Shown: positions 1 to 6,548, numbered from the stretch's first letter. The stretch: 7,028 bases of DNA from Anaerolineae bacterium (GCA_028284105.1 JANQSK010000966.1:1-7028), one strand, 5' to 3'. Notes: generated by a model from the sequence alone, not told the origin. Numbers and translations: made by a program.

Positions 1-188
1 CTATTCAAGTTGGACAAACGGTTCGTGTTTTACGACAGCCTTATTTAGGAAATATAGGGGTGATTGAACATATTTATAAACAATTTCGCCAGACTCAGTC
101 GGGCGTTCGTGTACGCGGGGCAGATGTGCGTTTGCAGAACGGGCAAAAAGTATTTATTCCCACATCTAATTTAGATGCAATAATTTAG
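1..188 (+). CDS. C-terminal end of a KOW/SH3-like domain protein (partial)
   Basis: The frame is open from the left edge (first full codon at position 3) and stops with TAG at 186-188, leaving 61 residues. The visible part begins VGQTVRVLRQPYLGNIGVI and ends with the segment VFIPTSNLDAII. The pattern is 'G-x-x-V-R-V...P-Y-x-G-x-x-G-x-V...V...G...V-x-V-P-x-x-N-L-x-x-I'. It reads as a small beta-barrel of the KOW/SH3-like type, in which a short Gly-containing turn follows the first strand and the domain closes with a hydrophobic strand. KOW-like domains usually bind nucleic acid or protein. What precedes this one, and therefore the function of the whole protein, lies outside the window. The next gene starts 26 bp downstream with no strong terminator between, so the two are probably co-transcribed. 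That the frame is coding is fairly certain; the domain name is a pattern-based inference. Confidence 0.72.
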   Translation, partial: IQVGQTVRVLRQPYLGNIGVIEHIYKQFRQTQSGVRVRGADVRLQNGQKVFIPTSNLDAII

Positions 189-204
189 GGATCTTTTCCC
201 TTTT

Positions 205-210
205 GGAGGA
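205..210 (+). promoter_or_regulatory. Shine-Dalgarno site that fixes the start at ATG 215
   Basis: GGAGGA lies 4 bp before ATG 215. The frame is also open from a TTG at 203, but that codon overlaps the purine-rich site itself and has no Shine-Dalgarno sequence of its own. ATG 215 is therefore the supported start. Confidence 0.8.
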
Positions 211-214
211 TTTT

Positions 215-871
215 ATGGCTGACGATTTTATGCTTGATGAAGAGGAAGAAACAACTGGTTCATCAAATCGACGCAATTTTTTGATCATTGTTGGAATTTT
301 AGGTTTGATTTTCTTAGCGGCAATGATTTGTAACTTCACATTACTTAATCGTGGCGGGAATTCACAGTTTGCTGCTGATTCAACGGCAATTGCGAATCAG
401 AACGCAACGATTGCAGCCCAAAATTCGGCCGCTGAAGCGACATGGACTGCTGAAGCTGTTCAAGCGGCTATTGACGCAACCAATGATGCCCAAGTCCAGC
501 CAACCGATACACCAGAGCTAGAGCCAACTAATACGGAAGCTGCACCTGAAGAAACGCCTTCTCCAACAGAAACGGCCGTTGTTAAAGAAAACGAAACTTC
601 TACGCCAAATGTGTCAGGCACGAGTGAGTTTGAAGAAGAAAACAATGAAGATGAAAATGACGACGGGAATGATGAGGGTGATGAAGAGTCAACACCTGAT
701 GCTGTTGTTGGAAGTAACTCCTCTGGTGCTAGTAGCACGCCAACGGCCGTTTCAACAACTTCAGATCCTGATGCACTTCCAGATACTGGGTTTAATACGT
801 GGGGTACTATCTTAATTGGACTCATTCTGGCAGGTGTTTTAATAGGTGCAAGACGCCTTCGACAAGCTTAG
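215..871 (+). CDS. LPDTG-anchored surface protein with N-terminal membrane segment
   Basis: A 218-residue protein. Residues 1-20 are hydrophilic and acidic, ending in Arg-Arg (19-20). Residues 21-44 form a hydrophobic helix that can act as signal or signal-anchor. Residues 50-95 are Ala/Thr/Asn/Gln-rich. Residues 96-187 are a low-complexity Thr/Pro/Ser/Glu stalk with a dense Glu/Asp/Asn run at about 138-159. LPDTG at 188-192 is followed by a second hydrophobic helix (197-213) and a basic tail containing RRLR. That C-terminus is the classic sortase sorting signal: sortase cleaves between T191 and G192 and joins the protein to the cell envelope. No catalytic or binding domain is visible; the exposed part looks like an extended, highly charged spacer. 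No sortase gene is in the window. The 20-residue leader before the first helix is long for a Sec signal, so a protein held at both ends is possible. A strong terminator follows the gene. The sorting motif is clear; the biological role is unknown. Confidence 0.85.
   Translation: MADDFMLDEEEETTGSSNRRNFLIIVGILGLIFLAAMICNFTLLNRGGNSQFAADSTAIANQNATIAAQNSAAEATWTAEAVQAAIDATNDAQVQPTDTPELEPTNTEAAPEETPSPTETAVVKENETSTPNVSGTSEFEEENNEDENDDGNDEGDEESTPDAVVGSNSSGASSTPTAVSTTSDPDALPDTGFNTWGTILIGLILAGVLIGARRLRQA
571..580. repeat. AACGGCCGTT palindrome, copy 1
   Basis: Perfect 10-bp palindrome inside the LPDTG protein gene, read there as Thr-Ala-Val. Confidence 0.9.
742..751. repeat. AACGGCCGTT palindrome, copy 2
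   Basis: Second perfect copy in the LPDTG gene, again Thr-Ala-Val, 171 bp after the first. A bare CGGCCG core also occurs at 426-431 in the same gene. Confidence 0.9.
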
Positions 872-965
872 AAATCAAAGCTAGCTTGGCAAAATTTGTG
901 CAATTCCTTGCGTATAAAGGATAAGTTTGCGCGTAACAAGTTAATAGAACTTTCTTCAAATTTAG

Positions 966-1016
966 TAGCGTGGTGATTAAATAGTACTACTCCTTAATCA
1001 TCACGCTATTTTCGTT
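966..1016 (+). terminator. Rho-independent terminator after the LPDTG gene
   Basis: A 15-bp stem is formed by 966-980 and 994-1008. It pairs throughout apart from one G-T position (a G-U wobble in RNA), with a 13-nt loop. TTTTCGTT at 1009-1016 follows at once. The stem is more AT-rich at the loop end and GC-rich near the base. It ends the transcript of the LPDTG gene and separates it from the kinase gene. Confidence 0.85.
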
Positions 1017-1024
1017 CAAAGCCA

Positions 1025-1033
1025 TGCTATAAT
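1025..1033 (+). promoter_or_regulatory. Extended -10 promoter for the hybrid kinase gene
   Basis: TGC followed by a consensus TATAAT (1028-1033) forms an extended -10 element. No good -35 hexamer is found 16-18 bp upstream, where the DNA is occupied by the right arm and T-tract of the terminator; extended -10 promoters often do without one. Transcription would begin near 1040, leaving a leader of about 40 nt. That leader shows no Shine-Dalgarno sequence before ATG 1081. Confidence 0.65.
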
Positions 1034-1080
1034 GATTGCGTTATATGTGTCCCATACTAAAAACACTCTGATTTTAAACC

Positions 1081-3438
1081 ATGCTTGCACATCAAATGAC
1101 TAATCAAAAAGATGTAACGATTCTTATAGTTGAGGATGATAAAGATCTTTTAAGTGGCATCCAAGATGTTGTTGAATCAACTGATTTCGTGGAAGAAGAC
1201 ACAACTTACAATGTCCAAGTATTGTGTGCATCTGATGGTCAAGCAGGTATTGATTTATTGGCATCCACTACCCCCGACTTAATTATTTCTGATGTCATGA
1301 TGCCCAAAATAACGGGATTTGAGTTTTTAGAATATACTCAATCGCGTGAAGACCTCCTCCATATCCCTTTTATATTTTTAACTGCAAAAGATGATGTCAG
1401 AGCCCAACATCAAGGGTTGTTAAATGGGGCATCATTATATTTAACCAAACCATTTGACTTTAGAATCCTTATTAAGCATATTCGCTCTCAACTTAAAAAG
1501 AGTTTTGCTCAACAAGGCGCGCAAGAACAGTTCCACAAAGCTATAAAAAAAGAAATCTTAAAGGTTCTCAATCACGAATTTAGAACACCACTTACTTATG
1601 TGACATCTTATTCTGAGATGTTGACATATAAGATGGAAGAACTCCAAAGTATTGAGGGATATCAAGAGCATTTACGGGGTATCCAAGCTGGTTGTGTGCG
1701 ACTCTCTAAGTTAATTGATGATTTTATTATTGTTATCGATCTTTATTCGGGAGGGATCAAAGAAGATTTTCACAACCAGGCAGAGATCATTAATGACTTC
1801 CACTCAATAATAACGCAAGCACTAGATCATCATGGAAACCTAATCGAAGAAGAGCAAGTTCAGGTCCAACTTAATCTCAGCAAAGGTCTCCCCTCAATTG
1901 TTGGCGTTCGAACACAGATAGTGAATATATTAGTTCGGCTTTTGGATAATGCTTTGAAATTTTCCCAAAAGATGGATCGTGAAACGCTTATTCAGATTGA
2001 AACGAAGCAAGTTGGTGACGAACTGCACATTATTGTCTGTGATAATGGTCAAGGTATGCCATCAAGAATTGTTGACAATATTTTTGATCTGTTTTACCAG
2101 CACAATCGTATGGTTCAAGAACAGCAGGGTGCTGGGGTTGGGCTTCATATCGTGGCGAGTTTGATGAAGTTCCATAACGGCCGTATTGAAATTAAATCTG
2201 AAATTGATCAAGGTAGTGAGTTTACCCTGATATTCCCCATTAATGATCGCATATCAAGCGAGAATGGCCTCCTAAAGATCGATACAGTGGCGACGGTTTT
2301 ACTCGTTGAAGATGATCCCAATTTGTTGGATGGCCTACAAGATTTGCTAGAAACAATTGAAGGTAAGTACATCATTGATGTGATGAAGGCAACAAATGGA
2401 TTAGAGGGATTAGAACAGTTAAAAAATCAGCTTCCAGATCTTATTATTTCAGACATTATGATGCCTAAAATGTCAGGGTATGAGTTTTTAGAAGAAGTGA
2501 GAAAAAATCCTGAGTGGTTACATATTCCGGTTATTTTCCTCACAGCAAAAGGAAAAACCCCCGATAAAGACAAGGCTTACATCATGGGGGTTGATGAGTA
2601 TTTAACGAAGCCTTATGAAAGTACTCTTTTGCTTAATTACGTCGAATCCCAGTTAGATAAAAGATTCGCCCTCCAACGAATAGTTGAACAAGATTTTGAT
2701 TCTCTCAAGAAATCGATATTGAATTTGGTAACTCCAAGTTTTAGACAACCCATTTCTTCAGTCAATCAATACGTCGATCAATTAAAAAATTCAATGGAAA
2801 ATGTCGAGACTGAAGAGGGGTTCATGGAATCTCTTCAGGGAATCCAACAGGGAAGCGAATGGCTCAATCGGTTAATCGAAGATTTTATGTCATTGGCTGA
2901 GCTCAAAACTGATGAAGCCAAAGACGCCTATCGACTGCAATCGCAACTTATTCCCAACTTTGGGGTCGTGATTTCAGATTTTTTCAGAATGAACTCTGCG
3001 AAAATGGCATCCGGAGGAATAAAAATTTCTCTTGAAACGTTAGATGTTCAAGTCCCCCCAATTTATGGGAATATATCTCAGATATTTAATAGCTTTAATC
3101 GTTTAATTGAAGTCGGAATCAAACTAGGAAAAACACCGGATTCACTTTTACAAATTTCGTTTTCAGTAAAAGAACAAGATGATGTTGTTGTTATTAATAT
3201 GGATTTTCATGCCTCAATAAGGGAAGATGTAGCCATCATGATGAGCCAAATTTTGGATAACAACAAAAATGATGATGAGCTTTATAAAACATTTGAATTT
3301 GCACCTGACCTCAGTATCGCGCAAGGGTATATCACATTACATGGCGGAGAGATTTCACTTCATACAGTTGCAAACGGTAAATTTGCCTTTTCCATTGCCC
3401 TGCCTATTTCAAGTGGGCCTGAAATAGATATTTTTTAA
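1081..3438 (+). CDS. Hybrid signalling protein REC-histidine kinase-REC-pseudokinase
   Basis: A 785-residue soluble two-component protein with no membrane segment and no DNA-binding domain. REC1 (about 12-140) has the acidic pair D19/D20, phospho-acceptor D71, T101 and K123. The kinase follows: HisKA with H165 in NHEFRTP, N-box N290, G1 box DNGQGMP (321-327), and G2 box GAGVGL (350-355). All expected catalytic motifs are present. REC2 (about 403-532) has D411/D412, D458, T488 and K510, so both receivers look competent. Residues 540-780 align with the first kinase at an offset of about 387 residues, but H165 becomes P552, N290 becomes V678, the G1 glycines become H710 and S712, and GVG of G2 becomes APD (741-743). 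This half should neither bind ATP normally nor autophosphorylate. The gene thus arose by tandem duplication of a REC-kinase unit followed by decay of the second kinase. Start: ATG 1081 or 1096, neither with a Shine-Dalgarno; 1081 is taken as the longer frame. The gene stands alone between a terminator and a 173-bp spacer. Input and target are unknown. Confidence 0.93.
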   Translation: MLAHQMTNQKDVTILIVEDDKDLLSGIQDVVESTDFVEEDTTYNVQVLCASDGQAGIDLLASTTPDLIISDVMMPKITGFEFLEYTQSREDLLHIPFIFLTAKDDVRAQHQGLLNGASLYLTKPFDFRILIKHIRSQLKKSFAQQGAQEQFHKAIKKEILKVLNHEFRTPLTYVTSYSEMLTYKMEELQSIEGYQEHLRGIQAGCVRLSKLIDDFIIVIDLYSGGIKEDFHNQAEIINDFHSIITQALDHHGNLIEEEQVQVQLNLSKGLPSIVGVRTQIVNILVRLLDNALKFSQKMDRETLIQIETKQVGDELHIIVCDNGQGMPSRIVDNIFDLFYQHNRMVQEQQGAGVGLHIVASLMKFHNGRIEIKSEIDQGSEFTLIFPINDRISSENGLLKIDTVATVLLVEDDPNLLDGLQDLLETIEGKYIIDVMKATNGLEGLEQLKNQLPDLIISDIMMPKMSGYEFLEEVRKNPEWLHIPVIFLTAKGKTPDKDKAYIMGVDEYLTKPYESTLLLNYVESQLDKRFALQRIVEQDFDSLKKSILNLVTPSFRQPISSVNQYVDQLKNSMENVETEEGFMESLQGIQQGSEWLNRLIEDFMSLAELKTDEAKDAYRLQSQLIPNFGVVISDFFRMNSAKMASGGIKISLETLDVQVPPIYGNISQIFNSFNRLIEVGIKLGKTPDSLLQISFSVKEQDDVVVINMDFHASIREDVAIMMSQILDNNKNDDELYKTFEFAPDLSIAQGYITLHGGEISLHTVANGKFAFSIALPISSGPEIDIF
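2177..2184. repeat. ACGGCCGT octamer
   Basis: Core octamer in context AACGGCCGTA, read as Asn-Gly-Arg in the G2-box region of the first kinase. It is the only copy in this 2.36-kb gene. Confidence 0.85.
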
Positions 3439-3448
3439 ATATTTATTT
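3422..3448 (+). repeat. AT-only inverted repeat over the kinase stop codon
   Basis: Arms 3422-3433 and 3437-3448 can pair over 12 positions (one a G-U wobble) around a 3-nt T loop that includes the first base of the TAA stop. The stem is almost entirely A/T and no T-tract follows, so it is a poor terminator. It could only serve as a weak 3' end or stability element. Confidence 0.35.
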
Positions 3449-3481
3449 ACATTTCCATCCTTTTAAATCCTTTAGCATTGT

Positions 3482-3513
3482 TTTACAATAAGATTATCCA
3501 GTAGCCGTATACT
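3482..3513 (+). promoter_or_regulatory. Possible weak promoter upstream of the pspA-like gene
   Basis: TATACT at 3508-3513 is a fair -10 match, and TTTACA at 3482-3487 is the only -35-like hexamer nearby. The 20-bp spacing between them is longer than normal. The 173-bp spacer 3439-3611 must contain a promoter if the kinase gene is monocistronic, but no candidate is convincing. Confidence 0.25.
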
Positions 3514-3524
3514 TTTCGAATGGA

Positions 3525-3545
3525 TTTGAAAATGTAACTTTCAAA
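3525..3545. repeat. Short inverted repeat in the pspA-like leader
   Basis: TTTGAAA and TTTCAAA (7-bp arms) are separated by 7 bp, just downstream of the possible -10. The size and symmetry fit a dimeric regulator site, but in AT-rich DNA this may be chance. Confidence 0.3.
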
Positions 3546-3611
3546 AATCATTTGCGTAAAGTTTGTTGTGTTACGAACTAGTTCCCATTTCAATTTTAAG
3601 GAGAGACATTA

Positions 3612-4349
3612 ATGGCTTCTATATTAGAAAAGACTCAAACGCTTATTCAAGCAAACCTTCACGCGATGGTCGATAAAGCGTTAGAGAAAAATTCAGTAGC
3701 GGTTATGAAGCAGTATATTCGTGATGCTGAAAAGAATTTGGATGAGTTAGAAAAAGCAACCGCGACTGTGGGTGGGGAAGTCAAAACCATGGAGCGGAAA
3801 TACAAAGAGTATAAAAAGAAAGCGGACCAGATCGATCGCAACATCGATACGCTTTTGATGCAAGGCAAAACCGATTTAGCTCGTGCTGCTCAAACTGAAC
3901 TGAACACAAATCGTCGCTTGCAAGAACAGTATCATGAGCAATGGGTGCGTCAACAAAAAGAGTTTGAAGCACTTAAGAATGCCCGTTTGAAACTGCAAGC
4001 CAAACTCCGCACGATCCGTGAAGAACAACGTGAACTTGAAGCTTTAATGCGTTTAGCGAAATCTAAAGAAACAACGGTTAAAGCCATTAAGAGCTTGGAC
4101 GATTTAACAGGAGCCGGTGATGCCGATATCGCTCGTTTAGGGGAATCCATTCGTTCACGGTTGGATCGCGCTACGGCCGAAAGTGAAATGTACGCTGATC
4201 GTTTAGATAATCAGATGGATGATGTGCTTGGTAAATCAGAAATTGATTTACAGTTAGAAGAACGCAAACGACGCTTAGGCTTGTCAGAACCTGCGCCATC
4301 AATGGATCTTGACGAAGAGAGCGAATCGCTCGAAGCCTCAGATATTTAA
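3612..4349 (+). CDS. pspA: PspA/IM30 (Vipp1) family membrane-remodelling protein
   Basis: A 245-residue, almost wholly helical protein, the usual size for PspA. Residues 1-22 form an amphipathic helix of the membrane-binding type. Residues 30-155 are long charged coiled-coil helices, and a conserved-looking helix at about 172-205 follows a short Gly-containing break (GAGD, 167-170). The tail from 226 is acidic and disordered (EESESLEASDI). There is no transmembrane segment or signal peptide. The family forms ESCRT-III-like helical polymers on the inner face of the cytoplasmic membrane and stabilises it under envelope stress. AAGGAG at 3598-3603, 8 bp before ATG 3612, is a strong ribosome site, so the start is secure. 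The two following genes, both integral membrane proteins, are probably co-transcribed. The symbol is given at family level; this could equally be called an IM30 paralogue. No PspF, PspB or PspC gene is in the window. Confidence 0.9.
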   Translation: MASILEKTQTLIQANLHAMVDKALEKNSVAVMKQYIRDAEKNLDELEKATATVGGEVKTMERKYKEYKKKADQIDRNIDTLLMQGKTDLARAAQTELNTNRRLQEQYHEQWVRQQKEFEALKNARLKLQAKLRTIREEQRELEALMRLAKSKETTVKAIKSLDDLTGAGDADIARLGESIRSRLDRATAESEMYADRLDNQMDDVLGKSEIDLQLEERKRRLGLSEPAPSMDLDEESESLEASDI

Positions 4350-4364
4350 TTTTGATTTGGGATA

Positions 4365-4394
4365 GTGAGGGAAATGGCAAGACATTTCCCTCAC
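4365..4394 (+). promoter_or_regulatory. Perfect 12-bp hairpin between the pspA-like gene and the next gene
   Basis: GTGAGGGAAATG (4365-4376) and CATTTCCCTCAC (4383-4394) are exact reverse complements around the 6-nt loop GCAAGA. No T-tract follows, so this is not an ordinary terminator. It contains the only Shine-Dalgarno-like sequence in the gap (GAGGG, 4367-4371) and the possible starts GTG 4365 and ATG 4374. In mRNA the stem would hide them. It may control translation of the downstream gene or protect the 3' end of the pspA-like message. Confidence 0.75.
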
Positions 4395-4403
4395 ATAGAC
4401 GGT

Positions 4404-5684
4404 ATGCACTCGTCAGATCAGGACGATTTTTTAAAACAGGGAATTGCGGCTCTGAAAGCCGGCAATAAAGCGGAGTCGAAGCGTCTTCTCTTAAAATCAA
4501 TTGAAGTCGATGAGAAGAATGAGTTGAGTTGGCTATGGCTGAGTGCTGTTGTTGATGATAAAGCCGATAAAATTATCTGCTTAGAAAATGTCCTTACGCT
4601 AAATCCTCACAATGAAAAGGCCCAACTTGGGTTGGAAAAGCTATATAGCCCTCCCCCTTCTCAAAAGAAGCAAACCGTTAGACGTGAAGTTGCGCCTTTG
4701 TCTGGTGCACAAGCCATTCTTTACCCTGAACGCCAAGTAAAGGAGTGGACTTGGACTGATCCAACAACGGCCGTTTCTCAATCTGAGACCGTAGGCTTTC
4801 AAGCAAAAACAACCTATGATGATGTTTGGAGCCAAAATGCTGATATTTGCCCCTATTGTGCTACAGAAACAGTCGCAAAAGATAATCGATGTCCTGCATG
4901 TAAACGGCCGTTGTACGTCAAGCAATATCGTTATGCCAAAGCAAGCACCAATGCTGTGATATTTTGGGTCGCTTTACTTGGGCTTTCAAACATCAATCTC
5001 ATTCAACTGTTTTTTGATTTTATCTATTGGGCCGACATCATTGGTGTTATTGTTAATACTGCACTAGTTGTACTCTTTTTGGTGGTGGCAATAGGCAGCA
5101 TGATGCGACAATTTTGGGCATTTTTGACCGCCCAGATATTGTTGATTATTGTTTTGTTTATTGCGGGAATTGAGGCGTTTTTCTCAATTAGGCTTGTGTC
5201 CAATCGTTTGCCCCCGTTTGACCCCGCGATCACTCGATTTATTGAGGGGTTAGGGAGTGGGTTTGATAGCTTTTTGAATCAATTTGAGATCGGTGGTGCA
5301 GTTCTTGCGTTAGGAATGGCTATCTTTTTACTTGCACCAGATTTTGAAAAGGTCAATCTGCGTTTGATTGCTCATTCAAAGGATGGGTTGCCGAACGGGG
5401 CGGATTATCACCTCAAGGCAAAACGATCTGTTGAGCAGGGGCAGTGGGCAACGGCCGTTAAACATTGGCAACGGGCTGCTGCACGAGAGCCTCATCGGCT
5501 ACTTTATCTACAAAATTTAGCAAATGCCTATTTGCGCCTTAATTTCTTTCAACGAAGCATAGACGTGTTACAATCAGCACTCCAAATTTCAACGGATCAA
5601 ACGAAAAAAGAAACGATCAAGAAGCAAATCGAAACTGTAAAAGCCCAACAGACGGCATTTATGCAAAAAATGGAGCAAAACTAG
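4404..5684 (+). CDS. TPR / zinc-ribbon / four-TM / TPR membrane protein
   Basis: From ATG 4404 the product has 426 residues. Residues 8-80 are paired helices of TPR type, beginning DFLKQGIAALKAGNKAE and containing WLWLSAV. A flexible linker (about 81-145) follows. A zinc ribbon has C149, C152, C163 and C166 (CPYC...CPAC). About four hydrophobic helices lie at 183-207, 210-234, 236-262 and 297-312. A second TPR-like region spans 332-396 (GQWATAVKHWQRAAA, then NLANAYLRLNFFQRSIDVL), with a charged helical tail. Four membrane passes would leave both TPR regions and the zinc ribbon in the cytoplasm, suited to docking other proteins, possibly the PspA-like protein. Start choice: GTG 4365 and ATG 4374 are in frame but lie inside the hairpin. 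ATG 4404 is just beyond it and puts the TPR at the expected distance from the N-terminus, but has no clear Shine-Dalgarno. No enzymatic domain is visible; the function is unknown. Confidence 0.83.
   Translation: MHSSDQDDFLKQGIAALKAGNKAESKRLLLKSIEVDEKNELSWLWLSAVVDDKADKIICLENVLTLNPHNEKAQLGLEKLYSPPPSQKKQTVRREVAPLSGAQAILYPERQVKEWTWTDPTTAVSQSETVGFQAKTTYDDVWSQNADICPYCATETVAKDNRCPACKRPLYVKQYRYAKASTNAVIFWVALLGLSNINLIQLFFDFIYWADIIGVIVNTALVVLFLVVAIGSMMRQFWAFLTAQILLIIVLFIAGIEAFFSIRLVSNRLPPFDPAITRFIEGLGSGFDSFLNQFEIGGAVLALGMAIFLLAPDFEKVNLRLIAHSKDGLPNGADYHLKAKRSVEQGQWATAVKHWQRAAAREPHRLLYLQNLANAYLRLNFFQRSIDVLQSALQISTDQTKKETIKKQIETVKAQQTAFMQKMEQN
4766..4775. repeat. AACGGCCGTT palindrome, copy 3
   Basis: Perfect copy in the linker region of the TPR/zinc-ribbon gene, read as Thr-Ala-Val. 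A bare CGGCCG core lies earlier, at 4174-4179, in the pspA-like gene. Confidence 0.9.
4903..4912. repeat. AACGGCCGTT palindrome, copy 4
   Basis: Perfect copy at the end of the zinc-ribbon coding part. Here the frame differs: it is read Lys-Arg-Pro-Leu. Confidence 0.9.
5450..5459. repeat. AACGGCCGTT palindrome, copy 5
   Basis: Perfect copy in the C-terminal TPR coding part, read Ala-Thr-Ala-Val. Confidence 0.9.
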
Positions 5685-5691
5685 CATCATA

Positions 5692-6519
5692 ATGGCAAGC
5701 GAGACAAAAGAAGCCCTAGAGAAACAAGTTCAACGTGCCATCTTTCAAGAATCGATTTTTAGAACAGAAAGCGCTCTGGCTATTGCATTTTTCGTTATTA
5801 TGACGGTTCTTTCAGCCCTAGGCTTTTTACCTTCATTTTTAGACTTTTTGCCGGCTTGGTCTTGGTTAGGTGTTGGCGCGCTTGTTGAGGCAGCATTAAT
5901 TTACAGTAGCATATCCGATCCAGATTTCGGTGCAGAAGTTGCTGCTAAATTATTAAAAGATAATTTCGAACCGGGAAAGATTCGAGATAAAAAGATTAAT
6001 GAAGGAATTCGCCAAGCGTTGGATTATCGTAGCCGAATTGAAAAAGCTATTCGTGAGCGGTCTGATTCCATGCTTAAAGACGAGTTAAGTCAAACGGCGA
6101 GCCAAATCGATGATTGGCTTGAAAATATGTATGACTTAGCCCAGCGAATTGATCGATATCAACGGGACCAGAAAATCTTAGAGCGTGATCGGCAGCGTAA
6201 TAATTCCCGAATTAAACAGTTAAGACAACAGTTGGCTTCAGAGCGAAATGAAGCTGTTAAAGAACAGGTTGCCTCAACGTTACATAGCATGGAACGGCAA
6301 CAAGAAACAATTCGCCACTTAGATGATACGATAAAGCGGGCGCGACTCCAGTTCGAAAATTCCCTAGTTCATTTAGGCACAATTTATTCTCAAACGATGT
6401 TATTTGATGCCAAAGATATTGATAGTGGTCGTGCTCGACGTTTACGCCAAGAAATTGCAGATGAAGTGATTGAGTTAAATGACGTGCTCACAGCGATGGA
6501 TGAAGTTTACGCTGAATAA
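5692..6519 (+). CDS. Two-TM coiled-coil membrane protein of unknown function
   Basis: A 275-residue protein I do not recognise as a named family. Residues 1-26 are a charged, amphipathic helix. Two hydrophobic helices follow at about 27-47 and 53-73, joined by a very short turn, so N- and C-termini should both be cytoplasmic. Residues 95-235 are highly charged helix rich in Arg, Gln and Glu, with a strong coiled-coil character from about 150 to 225. A final helix ends ELNDVLTAMDEVYAE. There are no Cys pairs and no nucleotide-binding or catalytic motifs. The gene begins 7 bp after the previous stop with no nearby Shine-Dalgarno (GGAG at 5672-5675 is 16 bp away), so translation is probably coupled to the gene before it. 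Its long cytoplasmic coiled coil suggests it binds another helical protein; the PspA-like product of the same operon is the obvious candidate, by context only. No convincing terminator follows. Confidence 0.87.
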   Translation: MASETKEALEKQVQRAIFQESIFRTESALAIAFFVIMTVLSALGFLPSFLDFLPAWSWLGVGALVEAALIYSSISDPDFGAEVAAKLLKDNFEPGKIRDKKINEGIRQALDYRSRIEKAIRERSDSMLKDELSQTASQIDDWLENMYDLAQRIDRYQRDQKILERDRQRNNSRIKQLRQQLASERNEAVKEQVASTLHSMERQQETIRHLDDTIKRARLQFENSLVHLGTIYSQTMLFDAKDIDSGRARRLRQEIADEVIELNDVLTAMDEVYAE

Positions 6520-6548
6520 CGTCTAGTATTAAAAATATTAATCTGCTG

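Noticed and set aside
187..204. Small hairpin AGGGA/TCCCT followed by TTT after the first stop codon
   Set aside because: Only five base pairs and three following T; too weak for a terminator, and the next gene's ribosome site follows immediately.
245..346. Possible lipoprotein signal in the first helix of the LPDTG protein (Cys in AMIC)
   Set aside because: The residue before Cys is Ile, which does not fit the lipobox, and the protein has a sortase-type C-terminus instead.
460..825. Reverse-strand open frame of 121 codons
   Set aside because: It is the Ser/Val-rich mirror of the Thr/Glu/Asp-rich stalk in the LPDTG gene; low-complexity DNA keeps the opposite frame open.
863..888. Inverted repeat CAAGCT/AGCTTG just after the LPDTG gene, including AAGCTAGCTT
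   Set aside because: Only a 6-bp stem with no T-tract; the much stronger hairpin at 966-1008 is the terminator.
4171..4500. Reverse-strand open frame of 109 codons across the pspA-like/TPR gene boundary
   Set aside because: It overlaps two well-supported genes and the hairpin, has no ribosome site and has no recognisable protein features.
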